In this document: positions 50,741 to 59,907 of the stretch, in pieces
Layout of the letters: each line of letters begins with the position of its first letter
Position numbering within the stretch: position 1 is the first letter of the stretch
NCBI RefSeq assembly: GCF_000426185.1
Contig: NZ_KE384505.1
Span: 249,741 to 313,740 of the forward strand
Direction: 5' to 3'
Length of the DNA: 64,000 bases
Source: Cellulomonas sp. URHD0024
Lineage (GTDB): Bacteria > Actinomycetota > Actinomycetes > Actinomycetales > Cellulomonadaceae
The notes under the pieces: model-generated
Told to the model about the DNA's origin: nothing
Databases searched by the model: none
The model's input: only the letters and a program-made list of their open reading frames with translations
Translations under genes and position numbers: made by a program

Positions 50741-52723
50741 ATGAGGATCGCCAAGCCGAAGCGCACCGCTGCGCCGACGCCCACTGCTGAGCCGACGACC
50801 GGCGTCGAGCCGACGGAGGCCGTCGAGCCGACGACCGCCGCCGAGCCGACGACCGCCACCGAGCCGAAGACCGCCGCTGAGCCGACGGACGGCGCCGAGC
50901 CGACGGACGGCGCGCGGCCGACGCCCCTCGCCCGGCTCGCGGGCCTCGCCAAGCCGGCGCGCCTCGCCGAGCTGGCGCGTCTCGCCAACCCTGCGCGTCT
51001 CGCGCACCTCGTGGGTCTGGGCAAGCCCGTCAGCGCCTCCGAGCCGACGCAGGACGGTGAGCCGACGGGCGCGACCGGTGCTGCGGTCGCCGGTGGGCAC
51101 GCGGGCAACGCGCCCGTCAAGGTCGCCGGCCGTGGGAACTGGTTCATGAACCGGTCCGTGCAGACCAAGATCCTCACCGCGATCCTGCTGCTCGCCGCCG
51201 TGTCGCTGGGCACCGGCCTGTACGCGATCCAGGGGCTGCAGAAGGCCGCCGCGGACAGCCAGACGTTCGCCGACATCCAGACGGTGGTCTCGGGGACGCG
51301 CGTCAAGGTCCAGGTCGGCGAGATCGACGCGCGCCTCATCGTCGCGCAGATCGCCGCCGTGTCCGACGACCCCTCGCTCCAGACGTCCTGGCTCGAGAAG
51401 CAGAAGACCAACGACGCCGAGATGGCCGCCGCGATGAAGTCCTACTCGTCCGTGGCGCGCGCCTTCCGGGGCAAGGACTGGGAGTCGTTCGCCGGCGCGT
51501 ACGAGGCGTGGATCGAGGTGCGCGACTCGACGCTCATCCCGGCTGCGACCGGAGGCAAGGCGGCGGTGTACACCGCGGCGGTCGAGGCAGTGGGCCAACC
51601 GCTCGTCGAGTCGTTCCAGGCTGACCTGGACAAGGTCGTCATCGACACGGACGCCTACAGCACGGCGCTCGCCGCCCAGTCCCAGGCCTCGGCCAACCGC
51701 GCCGAGCTGATCCTCGTGGTCAGCGTCGTCCTCGGGCTCCTCGTCGCCGTCGCCCTCGGGTTCGTGATCGCCCGCAGCGTCCGCAAGTCCGTGCGCAAGG
51801 TCGGTGAGGTGCTCGACGCGATGGCCGACGGCGACTTCACGGGTCGGGTCGAGGTCACGTCCACGGACGAGATCGGTCGCATGGCCCAGTCCTTGAACCA
51901 CGCTCAGGAGTCGGTGCGGGCGGCGCTCGGCGGGGTGGTCGAGACGGCCGAGACCGTGGCGTCCGCCGCGGAGGAGCTGTCCGTCTCCTCGAGCCAGGTG
52001 GCCGCAGGCTCCGACGAGGCCAGCGTGCAGGCAGGCGTGGTGGCCGCGGCCGCCGAGCAGGTCTCGCGCAACGTGCAGGCCGTCGCCGCCGGCGCCGAGC
52101 AGATGGGCGACTCGATCCGCGAGATCGCCCAGAACACCGTCGTCTCCGGCCATCACGTGTCGCAGGCGATCGCGATGGCCGAGTCGGCCAACGACCAGGT
52201 CGCGCGGCTCGGCGAGTCGTCGCAGCAGATCGGCAACGTCGTCAAGACGATCACGAGCATCGCCAAGCAGACCAACCTGCTGGCGCTGAACGCGACGATC
52301 GAGGCGGCGCGTGCCGGGGAGGCCGGCAAGGGCTTCGCGGTCGTCGCCGGGGAGGTGAAGGAGCTCGCCTCCGAGACCGCCCGGGCCACCGAGGACATCG
52401 CCCGCCGCGTCGAGGCCATCCAGGCCGACACCGCCGGTGCCGTGGACGCGATCGGTCAGATCACCGTGATGATCGGCTCCATCAACGACGTCGCGACGAT
52501 CATCGCCACGTCGATCGAGGAGCAGACCGCCACGACGAACGAGATGACGCGCGGGGTGGGCGAGGCTGCGGCCGGCTCCGGCGAGATCGCGACGAACATC
52601 TCCGGTGTGGCCAGCTCGGCCGCGGCTGCGTCGCAGACGCTCGAGCAGATGGGCAAGTCGGTCAACGAGCTGGCCCGGATGTCCACCGAGCTGCGCACCC
52701 GCGTGGCCGCCTTCACGTTCTAG
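50741..52723 (+). CDS. methyl-accepting chemotaxis protein 2 with long repetitive cytoplasmic N-terminus
   Basis: 660 residues. The first 137 residues lie before the first membrane helix: eight 6-residue EPTTAA-type repeats (17-64), then LARL/PARLA repeats (65-105), which I have not seen in receptors. Then helix about 147-167 ([20 protein letters not shown]), a sensor bundle of about 150 residues, helix about 326-348 ([21 protein letters not shown]), HAMP and the signalling domain nearly identical to receptor 3. ATG with GGAGGACCCC. What the extension does is unknown; it may tether or space the receptor. Confidence 0.92.
   Translation: MRIAKPKRTAAPTPTAEPTTGVEPTEAVEPTTAAEPTTATEPKTAAEPTDGAEPTDGARPTPLARLAGLAKPARLAELARLANPARLAHLVGLGKPVSASEPTQDGEPTGATGAAVAGGHAGNAPVKVAGRGNWFMNRSVQTKILTAILLLAAVSLGTGLYAIQGLQKAAADSQTFADIQTVVSGTRVKVQVGEIDARLIVAQIAAVSDDPSLQTSWLEKQKTNDAEMAAAMKSYSSVARAFRGKDWESFAGAYEAWIEVRDSTLIPAATGGKAAVYTAAVEAVGQPLVESFQADLDKVVIDTDAYSTALAAQSQASANRAELILVVSVVLGLLVAVALGFVIARSVRKSVRKVGEVLDAMADGDFTGRVEVTSTDEIGRMAQSLNHAQESVRAALGGVVETAETVASAAEELSVSSSQVAAGSDEASVQAGVVAAAAEQVSRNVQAVAAGAEQMGDSIREIAQNTVVSGHHVSQAIAMAESANDQVARLGESSQQIGNVVKTITSIAKQTNLLALNATIEAARAGEAGKGFAVVAGEVKELASETARATEDIARRVEAIQADTAGAVDAIGQITVMIGSINDVATIIATSIEEQTATTNEMTRGVGEAAAGSGEIATNISGVASSAAAASQTLEQMGKSVNELARMSTELRTRVAAFTF
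50789..50932 (+). repeat. eight 18-bp in-frame repeats in receptor 2
   Basis: Units starting GAGCCGACG (last one CGGCCGACG) encode EPTxxx peptides. The unit length keeps the frame, so copy number can vary without breaking the gene. Confidence 0.88.
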
Positions 52724-52816
52724 CAGGACCTCGCACGACCCCGGTCCGCTCGTGTGCCGGGAAAGCAAGTCGATCGTCCGGGCGACGTCCTGTCGCGCAC
52801 CTGAGAAAGGTCTCCC

Positions 52817-54031
52817 ATGAGCAACACCACGCCGTCGAGCCCGGCCACCGTCGAGAGCTCCCCTGGCGGCCGGCCGCGCAGTCTGTCGCTGCAGACCAAG
52901 ATCCTCGCCGCGAACGTGCTGCTCGCCGTGGTGTCGATCGGCACGGGCCTGTACGCCGTGTCGGCCCTGAACAAGGCTGCGGACGGGGACACGTCGGGGG
53001 CCAAGGGCGCTGCGACCGTCCTCATGATCTGCCTCGCCGTCGGCCTCGTCGTCGCGATGGGCGTGAACCTCCTGGTGTCGCGCCACCTGCGCGCGTCGAT
53101 GAAGCAGGTCGGTGACGTGCTGGAGCAGATGGCTGCCGGCGACTTCTCCACGCGGGTCGAGGTCACCAAGAACGACGAGATCGGCCGCATGGCCCTCGCG
53201 CTGAACAGCGCCCAGGACTCCGTGGCCGTCGCGCTCGGCGGCATGGTCGAGACCGCCGAGACCGTGGCGGCTGCGGCCGAGGAGCTGTCGGCGTCGTCGC
53301 ACGAGGTGGCGTCGGGTTCCGACGAGACCAGCGCGCAGGCGAGCGTGGTGGCCGCGGCCGCCGAGCAGGTGTCGCGCAACGTCCAGGCGGTCGCCGCCGG
53401 TGCCGAGCAGATGGGCGCCTCCATCCGGGAGATCGCCCAGAACACCGTCGTGTCCGGCAGCCACGTCGCGCAGGCGATCGTGATGGCCGAGTCGGCCAAC
53501 GACCAGGTCGCGCGGCTCGGCGAGTCGTCGCAGCAGATCGGCAAGGTCGTCAAGACGATCACGAGCATCGCCGAGCAGACCAACCTGCTGGCACTGAACG
53601 CGACGATCGAGGCGGCGCGTGCCGGGGAGGCCGGCAAGGGCTTCGCCGTCGTCGCCGGGGAGGTCAAGGAGCTCGCCTCCGAGACCGCCCGGGCCACCGA
53701 GGACATCGCCCGCCGCGTCGAGGCCATCCAGGCCGACACCGCCGGTGCCGTGGACGCGATCGGTCAGATCTCCGAGATGATCGGCTCCATCAACGACGTC
53801 GCGATGATCATCGCGGCGGCGATCGAGGAGCAGACCGCGACGACGAACGAGATGTCGCGGGGCGTGGCCGAGGCGGCGACGGGCTCCAGCGAGATCGCGA
53901 CGAACATCTCCGGTGTGGCCAACTCGGCGGCGTCCTCGTCGCAGACCTTGGGGCAGATGGGTTCGGCCGTCAACGAGCTGGCCCGCCTCTCCATGGACCT
54001 GCGTACCCGCGTCGGGGCGTTCGCCTTCTGA
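52817..54031 (+). CDS. methyl-accepting chemotaxis protein 3 without extracellular sensor
   Basis: 404 residues. Two membrane helices (about 30-50, [20 protein letters not shown], and about 67-88, [20 protein letters not shown]) are joined by only some 17 residues ([15 protein letters not shown]), so there is no ligand domain. HAMP about 90-145 and a complete signalling domain follow, almost the same as in receptor 2. It may sense the membrane or cytoplasm, or work only within mixed arrays. Ribosome site AGAAAGGTC. Deletion of the sensor after duplication is the simplest origin. Confidence 0.93.
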   Translation: MSNTTPSSPATVESSPGGRPRSLSLQTKILAANVLLAVVSIGTGLYAVSALNKAADGDTSGAKGAATVLMICLAVGLVVAMGVNLLVSRHLRASMKQVGDVLEQMAAGDFSTRVEVTKNDEIGRMALALNSAQDSVAVALGGMVETAETVAAAAEELSASSHEVASGSDETSAQASVVAAAAEQVSRNVQAVAAGAEQMGASIREIAQNTVVSGSHVAQAIVMAESANDQVARLGESSQQIGKVVKTITSIAEQTNLLALNATIEAARAGEAGKGFAVVAGEVKELASETARATEDIARRVEAIQADTAGAVDAIGQISEMIGSINDVAMIIAAAIEEQTATTNEMSRGVAEAATGSSEIATNISGVANSAASSSQTLGQMGSAVNELARLSMDLRTRVGAFAF

Positions 54032-54179
54032 CGGCGCAGCCCGACGCCCGCCGCACGACCCGGCGGGTGTCGGGACGCCTGACGGCTTCGAGCCTGGCTC
54101 GAGCCGAAGGGTCCACGCCGCATCACCATCTCCTGTGCGACCACCCCGCGGTTCACCTGCGGGTGGCGGCCTCCGAGGG

Positions 54180-54207
54180 CTCAGAAAGTGCCCTCGTCGG
54201 TCGATCA
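54180..54207 (+). promoter_or_regulatory. candidate sigma-28 promoter of cheB-cheR-cheY
   Basis: CTCAGA, 14 bases, then GTCGATCA. In register with the other sites but with T instead of C at the second -10 base. It lies in the 292-base gap between receptor 3 and cheB; no gene is seen in that gap. Confidence 0.35.
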
Positions 54208-54323
54208 CACAGACAACGAATCCGACGCCGCGGGCTACCCCCGCGCCGTCTGGTCCCAGGCCACCAGGCCGGGGCCCGTGTCAGACCAACCCATCGGCTA
54301 CCAGTTGATGCGAAGGAGGAACC

Positions 54324-55478
54324 TTGAGCCCGATCCGCGTGCTCGTCGTCGACGACTCGGTCGTCGTACGTCGGCTCGTCACGGACGTCTTGTCCCAGGA
54401 CTCGGACGTCGAGGTTGTCGGCTTCGCCACCAACGGCCGGCTCGCGGTCGCCAAGGTCGCCCAGCTGGCACCCGACCTGGTGACCATGGACATCGAGATG
54501 CCGGAGATGAACGGCCTCGAGGCCGTCCGTGCCATCCGGCGCGCCGGCCACAAGGTCCCGATCATCATGTTCTCCACGCTCACCGAGCGCGGTGCGATGG
54601 CGACGCTCGACGCCCTCGCCGCCGGGGCGCAGGACTACGTGACCAAGCCGGCCAACGTCGGCAGCGTGCAGGAGTCGCTCGCCCAGGTGGCCGACAACCT
54701 GATCCCCAAGATCAAGGCTCTCGTCGCCCGCAGGCCGGTCCGTGCAGCGGTCCGGTCGTCGGCGTCGTCGGCGTCGTCGCCGTCGTCGTCGGCTTCGTCG
54801 GTGGTCGCCGTCCCCGCGCCTCCGGCCCCCAGGATCGCCACGCGCCCTGAGCCGGCTGCGCACGCGATCCGCGCGGTCGTGCTCGGGTCGTCGACCGGTG
54901 GCCCCGAGGCGCTGTCCCGGGTGGTCGCCGCGCTGACGCACGCACCGCCCGTGCCGGTCCTCGTCGTCCAGCACATGCCGCCCGTGTTCACGAAGCAGCT
55001 GGCCGCTCGTCTCGACCGCCTCGGCCCGGCCACCGTGGTCGAGGCCGAGAGCGGCACGGAGCTGCTGCCCGGCACCATCTACATCGCGCCCGGCGACCGG
55101 CACCTCGAGGTGCAGCGTCGATCGGGCGTCGTGCGCACGCTGCTCACCGACGGTCCGCCCGTGAACTACTGCCGGCCGTCCGTGGACGTGCTCTTCGGGT
55201 CCGCCGCGCGCGTCTTCGGCGGGGAGCTGCTCGGCATCGTGCTCACCGGCATGGGGTCCGACGGACGCACCGGCTGCCAGAAGCTGGTCGACGCGGGCGG
55301 GACCGTCCTGGTCCAGGACGAGCCGTCCAGCGTCGTCTGGGGGATGCCCGGCGCTGTCGCGCACGCCGGCCTCGCGCACCGGGTGATACCGCTCGTCGGG
55401 GTGGTCCCGGCGCTCGAGCGCATGCTCGCGTCGACGTCCCACGGGGATGCCCCGTCCAGCCGAGGGGGGGTGGCCTGA
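54324..55478 (+). CDS. cheB: chemotaxis methylesterase/glutamine deamidase CheB
   Basis: 384 residues. Receiver domain 1-120 with acidic pocket Asp10-Asp11 and phospho-Asp56 in LVTMDIEMPEMNG. A Ser-rich linker (about 140-165, poly-TCG at DNA level) joins the methylesterase: catalytic Ser in VVLGSSTGGPEAL, His in VQHMPPVFTKQLA and Asp in VLTGMGSDGRTG. It removes receptor methyl groups; no cheD is present, so it may also deamidate. Start TTG with AAGGAGGA before it. Its TGA overlaps the cheR ATG by one base. Confidence 0.95.
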   Translation: MSPIRVLVVDDSVVVRRLVTDVLSQDSDVEVVGFATNGRLAVAKVAQLAPDLVTMDIEMPEMNGLEAVRAIRRAGHKVPIIMFSTLTERGAMATLDALAAGAQDYVTKPANVGSVQESLAQVADNLIPKIKALVARRPVRAAVRSSASSASSPSSSASSVVAVPAPPAPRIATRPEPAAHAIRAVVLGSSTGGPEALSRVVAALTHAPPVPVLVVQHMPPVFTKQLAARLDRLGPATVVEAESGTELLPGTIYIAPGDRHLEVQRRSGVVRTLLTDGPPVNYCRPSVDVLFGSAARVFGGELLGIVLTGMGSDGRTGCQKLVDAGGTVLVQDEPSSVVWGMPGAVAHAGLAHRVIPLVGVVPALERMLASTSHGDAPSSRGGVA

Positions 55479-56380
55479 TGGCCGTCAGCGGGGAGTCGTT
55501 CACCTTCATCGCGGACCTGGTGCGTCGCCGAAGTGCGATCCTGCTCGCCCCCGGCAAGGAGTACCTGGTCGAGGGGCGCCTGCTCCCGATCGCTCGCGAG
55601 CGGGGGCTGCCCGATGTCGACGCCTACGTCAACAGCCTGCGCAACGGCGCCATGGAGACGGAGTTCGTCCGTGTGGTCGAGGCCATGACCACCAACGAGA
55701 CCTCGTGGTTCCGCGACTCCGGACCGTTCTCGGCGCTGCGCTCGCACGCCGTCCCCGAGCTCATCGCGGCACGCGGCAAGACCGCACAGCTGAAGATCTG
55801 GTCCGCGGCCTGCTCGACGGGCCAGGAGCCGTACTCGATCGCGATGACCCTCGCCGACTGCCTGCCCTCGGGCGCAGGCGTCGACATCCTCGCGACCGAC
55901 CTGTCCGAGCAGGTGCTCACCAAGGCCCGTGAGGCCCGGTACAGCCCGCTCGAGGTCAACCGTGGCCTGCCCGCCGCGATGCTCGTCCGGCACCTGACCC
56001 GCTCGGGCGGCGACTGGCAGGTCTCGCAGGAGCTTCGCGGCCTCGTGACGTTCCAGGCGCACAACCTTCTCGACGCGCCGCCCAACGGACCGTTCGACGT
56101 GGTGTTCCTGCGCAACGTCCTCATCTACTTCGACCTCGCCACCAAGCGCGCGATCCTCGACCGGGTCCGGCGCGTGATGAGGGCGGACGGAATCCTCGTG
56201 CTCGGCGCGGCCGAGACCACGATCGGCGTCGACGACGCCTGGGCACGCGTCCCTGTCGGGGCCGTCTCGATCTACCGCCCCACACGGCCGGTGCCCGTCG
56301 GCTCCACCGTGACACCTATCGTTCCGCAACCCCGAACGGCGTCTCTGTCGCCGGTACTGACCCAAGGAGCACACCGATGA
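55478..56380 (+). CDS. cheR: chemotaxis receptor methyltransferase CheR
   Basis: 300 residues. Small N-terminal helical domain, then the SAM-binding fold: IWSAACSTGQEPYSIAM near 107-124, DILATDLSEQVLTKA, and FDVVFLRNVLIYFD near 206-219, all CheR marks. NETSWFRDSGPF near 73-84 is the family entry motif. It methylates the receptors that CheB demethylates. The tail from 270 is Pro/Thr-rich. Four-base overlap with cheY1. Confidence 0.96.
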   Translation: MAVSGESFTFIADLVRRRSAILLAPGKEYLVEGRLLPIARERGLPDVDAYVNSLRNGAMETEFVRVVEAMTTNETSWFRDSGPFSALRSHAVPELIAARGKTAQLKIWSAACSTGQEPYSIAMTLADCLPSGAGVDILATDLSEQVLTKAREARYSPLEVNRGLPAAMLVRHLTRSGGDWQVSQELRGLVTFQAHNLLDAPPNGPFDVVFLRNVLIYFDLATKRAILDRVRRVMRADGILVLGAAETTIGVDDAWARVPVGAVSIYRPTRPVPVGSTVTPIVPQPRTASLSPVLTQGAHR

Positions 56381-56760
56381 GAGCGCTCGTGATCGACGAC
56401 TCGCGCACGATGCGACGCATCGTCGCGGGTATTCTGGAAGGCCTTGGGTTCGAGACCGAAGGCGCAGAGCACGGGCGCGCCGCGCTCGACCTGCTCGAGG
56501 GGGGCCTCGACGTGCAGCTGTGCTGCGTCGACTGGAACATGCCCGTCATGGACGGCCTCGAGTTCGTCACCGAGGTCCGTGCCCGCCGGGACTGGAGGCA
56601 CATCACCATGATGATGGTCACCACGGAGGGTGAGCAGGGGCAGATCGTCCGTGCCCTCGCCGCGGGCGCCCACGAGTACCTGATCAAGCCGTTCACCCCC
56701 GACGCAGTCCGCGGAAAGCTGGACCTGCTCGGACTTCTTCCCATTGAGGAGCTGGCATGA
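56377..56760 (+). CDS. cheY: chemotaxis response regulator CheY, first copy
   Basis: 127 residues, one receiver domain. Asp7-Asp8 pocket, phospho-Asp52 in CCVDWNMPVMDG, Thr in MMMVTTEGEQ and Lys in YLIKPFTP. No output domain, so it acts by binding FliM, FliN or another partner. ATG overlaps cheR; its TGA overlaps the CheX-like gene (ATGA). Confidence 0.95.
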   Translation: MRALVIDDSRTMRRIVAGILEGLGFETEGAEHGRAALDLLEGGLDVQLCCVDWNMPVMDGLEFVTEVRARRDWRHITMMMVTTEGEQGQIVRALAAGAHEYLIKPFTPDAVRGKLDLLGLLPIEELA

Positions 56761-57248
56761 GCACCATCGTCGAGCACGACCAGGTCTTCCTCATCGCGCA
56801 GGAGGTCTTCGCCTCGATGATCGACGGCGACCCAGGGCTGCTGCAGCCGTGGACCGGCGACCTGCCCGAGTTCGAGGAGCCGATCGTCGCCTGGGTCGAC
56901 CTCTCCGGTGACTGGGCCGGTCGGGCCGAGCTCCTGACCGCGACGGCCACGGGCCACGACCTCGCGCGGGCGCTGCTCGCCATGGAGCCCGACGAGGTCG
57001 TCACAGCGCTCGACCTCGTGGACGCGTTCGGCGAGGTGGCCAACGTCGTCGGCGGCAACGTGAAGTCGCTGCTCCCGACCCAGGGCAAGCTCGGCCTGCC
57101 GCAGGTCGCGCCCGTCGCGCCCGTCGTGCCCGGCGCCGTCGTCGTGCAGGAGCTCCGGCTCGCGTGGCGCGGCATGCCGCTGGTCGTCACCGTGCTGGGC
57201 TTCGTCCCGGCCGACGAGGAAGGGACCGCCGGAGGTGACATCCGATGA
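56757..57248 (+). CDS. CheX/CheC-family CheY phosphatase
   Basis: 163 residues. The helix EVANVVGGNVKSLLP near 97-111 shows the E-x-x-N phosphatase motif of CheC/CheX proteins, which remove phosphate from CheY. An acidic N-terminal half (LPEFEEPIVAWVDLSGDWAG) precedes it. It lies between two cheY genes with four-base overlaps on both sides. CheX is more likely than CheC from size and a single clear motif. Confidence 0.8.
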   Translation: MSTIVEHDQVFLIAQEVFASMIDGDPGLLQPWTGDLPEFEEPIVAWVDLSGDWAGRAELLTATATGHDLARALLAMEPDEVVTALDLVDAFGEVANVVGGNVKSLLPTQGKLGLPQVAPVAPVVPGAVVVQELRLAWRGMPLVVTVLGFVPADEEGTAGGDIR

Positions 57249-57607
57249 TCCGCGTACTCGTCACCGACGACAGCCGCGTCATGCGCCAGATCGTGATCCG
57301 CACGCTGCGCCAGGCCGGCTACGACTGGGACGTCCGTGAGGCGTCCGACGGCACCGAGGCACTCGAGGCCATCCGTGCCGACGAGCCCGACGTCGTCCTG
57401 TGCGACTGGAACATGCCCGAGATGAACGGCATCGACCTGCTGCGCAACATGCGCGCCGAGGGATTCCAGACTCCGTTCGGGTTCGTCACCTCGGAGGGGT
57501 CGCCGGAGATGCGCGCGACCGCCGAGGCCGCCGGCGCCCTGTTCCTCATCGCGAAGCCGTTCACCCCGGACGCCTTCCGCGAGGTCATCGAACCGGTGCT
57601 CGCATGA
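57245..57607 (+). CDS. cheY: chemotaxis response regulator CheY, second copy
   Basis: 120 residues, one receiver domain with Asp8-Asp9, phospho-Asp54 in VVLCDWNMPEMNG, Thr/Ser in FVTSEGSPE and Lys in FLIAKPFTPD. It differs enough from the first copy to be an old paralogue with its own role, perhaps a phosphate sink. Overlaps both neighbours by four bases. Confidence 0.94.
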   Translation: MIRVLVTDDSRVMRQIVIRTLRQAGYDWDVREASDGTEALEAIRADEPDVVLCDWNMPEMNGIDLLRNMRAEGFQTPFGFVTSEGSPEMRATAEAAGALFLIAKPFTPDAFREVIEPVLA

Positions 57608-58092
57608 GCGCCGCGACGCCGCTGCCCTCCGCCAAGGAGGTCCGCGAGCTGATCGAGGGTCTCGTCGGTCGTGAGATCGCGGTCCTGACCGGTGGCCCGA
57701 TGGTCGACCCGGGCTCCGAGGACGGTGCCCTGGTGGGCGTCTACGTCGACGACCGGCACAAGCTGACGGGCCTCGTGCTCTTCGACGTGCCGCTGGCCGC
57801 GTACCTGGGCGCGTCGCTCGGGCTCGTTCCCGTGCGCATCGCGCAGCAGCACGCCGACGCCGGCGTGCTCTCCGAGGCGCTGTCCGAGAACGCCGGCGAG
57901 ATCCTCAACGTGATGTCGTCCTTGTTCAACGCCGAGGGTGCGCCGCACGTGAAGCTCGGCAGGGTCTACGAGCCGAAGGCTCACCTCCCGGCCGACGTCG
58001 CCCAGTGGGTCCTCACGTACGTGCGACGGATGGACCTGGAGATGGACGTGCCCGGCTACGGCCCCGGCAACTTCTCGCTCCTGGTCATCTGA
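57604..58092 (+). CDS. CheC-like phosphatase-type protein
   Basis: 162 residues. SENAGEILNVMSSLFNAEG near 100-118 carries the E-x-x-N of CheC/CheX phosphatases; the rest (KEVRELIEGLVGREIAVLTGG, LTGLVLFDVPLAAYLGASLG) is an alpha/beta fold of that type. It follows the second cheY with ATGA overlap, so each CheY has its own phosphatase-like partner. It is the last gene of the chemotaxis set. The exact family name is uncertain. Confidence 0.65.
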   Translation: MSAATPLPSAKEVRELIEGLVGREIAVLTGGPMVDPGSEDGALVGVYVDDRHKLTGLVLFDVPLAAYLGASLGLVPVRIAQQHADAGVLSEALSENAGEILNVMSSLFNAEGAPHVKLGRVYEPKAHLPADVAQWVLTYVRRMDLEMDVPGYGPGNFSLLVI

Positions 58093-58169
58093 GAACAGGT
58101 GTGAGCGTCGTCTGACGTCCACGGCGCGCGCGCCTGCCGACGTGCCCGTGCTCTGGCACACTGCGGCGC

Positions 58170-59633
58170 ATGACGACGACCACCCGTGGCTCGACGAGCG
58201 CGATCGACCGGTTCTTCAGGATCACCGAGCGCGGCTCGACCGTCGGCACGGAGATCCGCGGCGGCCTGGTCACCTTCTTCACGATGAGCTACATCATCGT
58301 GCTGAACCCGCTGATCATCGGCACCGTGCAGTCCGGCACCGGGCAGTTCCTGGGCGGCGGTGACAAGCCGAACCTCGCGCTCGTCGCGGCCGCGACCGCC
58401 CTGGTCGCCGGCGTGATGTCGATCCTCATGGGCGTCGTAGCGAACTTCCCGCTCGCGCTGGCCGCCGGCCTCGGCCTGAACGCGGTCGTCGCGTACTCGA
58501 TCGCCAAGCTGCCCGACATGTCGTGGCCGGACGCCATGGGGATCGTCGTCCTCGAAGGCCTGGTCATCCTGGTCCTGGTGGCCACCGGTCTGCGGCAGGC
58601 GGTGTTCCGCGCCGTCCCGCTCGAGCTCAAGACCGCCATCAGCGTGGGCATCGGCCTGTTCATCGCGTTCATCGGCCTGGTGGACTCCGGTTTCGTGCGG
58701 GTCCCCACCCCGGCGTCGACCCCCGTCGAGCTGGGCATCCACGGGTCGCTGGGCAGCTGGCCGCTGATGGTGTTCGTCGTCGGCCTGTTCACCGCGATCA
58801 TCCTCATGGTCCGCAAGGTCAACGGCGCCATCCTCATCGCGATCGTCTCCGCGACCGTCCTGGCCCTCGTCGTGGAGCTCGTCGGCGATCTGGGTTCGAG
58901 GTCTGACGAGAACCCCGGTGGCTGGTCGCTGGCCGTTCCGCACTGGCCGTCCGGTGGCATCGTCGCGACGCCGGACTTCTCGCTGGTCGGCCAGTTCTCG
59001 CTGTTCGGCTCGCTCCAGTCGATCACGGCCCTCGCCGTGATCCTGCTCGTCTTCTCGCTCGTGCTCGCGGACTTCTTCGACACGATGGGGACGATGGTGG
59101 CCGTCGGCGGCGAGGCCGGCCTGCTCGACAAGGAGGGCACCCCGCCGGGCGCGACCCGGATCCTCGTCGTCGACTCTCTGGCCGCCGCCGCCGGTGGTGC
59201 GGGCAGCGTCTCGTCGAACACCGCCTACATCGAGTCCGCGTCCGGCGTCGGCGACGGCGCCCGCACCGGGCTGGCCTCCGTGGTCACCGGCGTCGCGTTC
59301 CTGCTGGCGACGTTCCTGTCCCCCCTCGTTGAGCTCGTCCCCTTCGAGGCCGCGACCCCGGCCCTCGTCGTGGTCGGCTTCCTCATGTTCACCCAGATCA
59401 CGGGCATCAACTGGCGCAACTACGAGGTCGCCATCCCGGCGTTCCTGACCATCGTCCTCATGCCGTTCACCTACTCGATCACCGTGGGGATCGGCGCCGG
59501 CGTCATCATGTTCGTGGTGCTCAAGCTGGCCCTGGGGAAGGTCCGCGAGATCCACGCGTTCATGTGGATCACGTCCGCCCTGTTCGTCGTCTACTTCCTC
59601 CTGGGCCCCATCAAGGCGTGGCTCGGCATCTAG
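58170..59633 (+). CDS. AzgA-type purine permease (NCS2 family)
   Basis: 487 residues, about 12-14 membrane segments. Family marks: GGLVTFFTMSYIIVLNPLII near the start, AAGLGLNAVVAYSI, LVLADFFDTMGTMVAVGGEAGL, SSNTAYIESASGVGDGARTGLASVV (in part). It imports adenine, guanine or hypoxanthine by proton symport. ATG 77 bases after the CheC-like stop; no clear promoter. Not part of the motility set. Confidence 0.93.
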   Translation: MTTTTRGSTSAIDRFFRITERGSTVGTEIRGGLVTFFTMSYIIVLNPLIIGTVQSGTGQFLGGGDKPNLALVAAATALVAGVMSILMGVVANFPLALAAGLGLNAVVAYSIAKLPDMSWPDAMGIVVLEGLVILVLVATGLRQAVFRAVPLELKTAISVGIGLFIAFIGLVDSGFVRVPTPASTPVELGIHGSLGSWPLMVFVVGLFTAIILMVRKVNGAILIAIVSATVLALVVELVGDLGSRSDENPGGWSLAVPHWPSGGIVATPDFSLVGQFSLFGSLQSITALAVILLVFSLVLADFFDTMGTMVAVGGEAGLLDKEGTPPGATRILVVDSLAAAAGGAGSVSSNTAYIESASGVGDGARTGLASVVTGVAFLLATFLSPLVELVPFEAATPALVVVGFLMFTQITGINWRNYEVAIPAFLTIVLMPFTYSITVGIGAGVIMFVVLKLALGKVREIHAFMWITSALFVVYFLLGPIKAWLGI

Positions 59634-59663
59634 CCCGCGTCGGAGCGGTCGGCGGCGTGCGTC

Positions 59664-59754
59664 CCCAGCGCCGCTTGGGACTGATGGGTCACCTGAGTGT
59701 CCCGCGGCGGCTCGTGACGCCCCTGCCGCACCAACCGTCCCAAGTGGCGCTAGG
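59664..59754. mobile_element. 91-bp inverted-repeat element, copy A
   Basis: Left end CCCAGCGCCGCTTGGGAC (59664-59681) and right end GTCCCAAGTGGCGCTAGG (59737-59754) are inverted repeats with two mismatches in 18. The inside (55 bp) is not shared at sequence level with the other copies but also can pair (GTCAC/GTGAC). It starts 30 bases after the permease stop. MITE- or REPIN-like; no transposase here. Confidence 0.7.
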
Positions 59755-59907
59755 TCGAATCACGACGCGAGCCACCCGCGGCCGCGGCCGACGTCGCCGT
59801 CGCCGTCGCCGTCGCGCGAGCCGACCACAGCCCCGGCGGACCGGCAGCGGGTCCGCGGCTTGTGCGCGGCCGCCCCACGCGACGCCGGCGCAGGGTGTGA
59901 TCGGGGC

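Noticed and set aside
50633..54208. 1,191-residue reading frame opposite the receptors
   Set aside because: Antisense shadow of three receptor genes; its internal repeats mirror the repeated signalling domains.
59664..59754. Reading the inverted-repeat elements as simple terminators
   Set aside because: Loops of 55-56 bases, constant length and near-identical ends in three places do not fit terminators; ugd already has its own 14-bp terminator before copy C.
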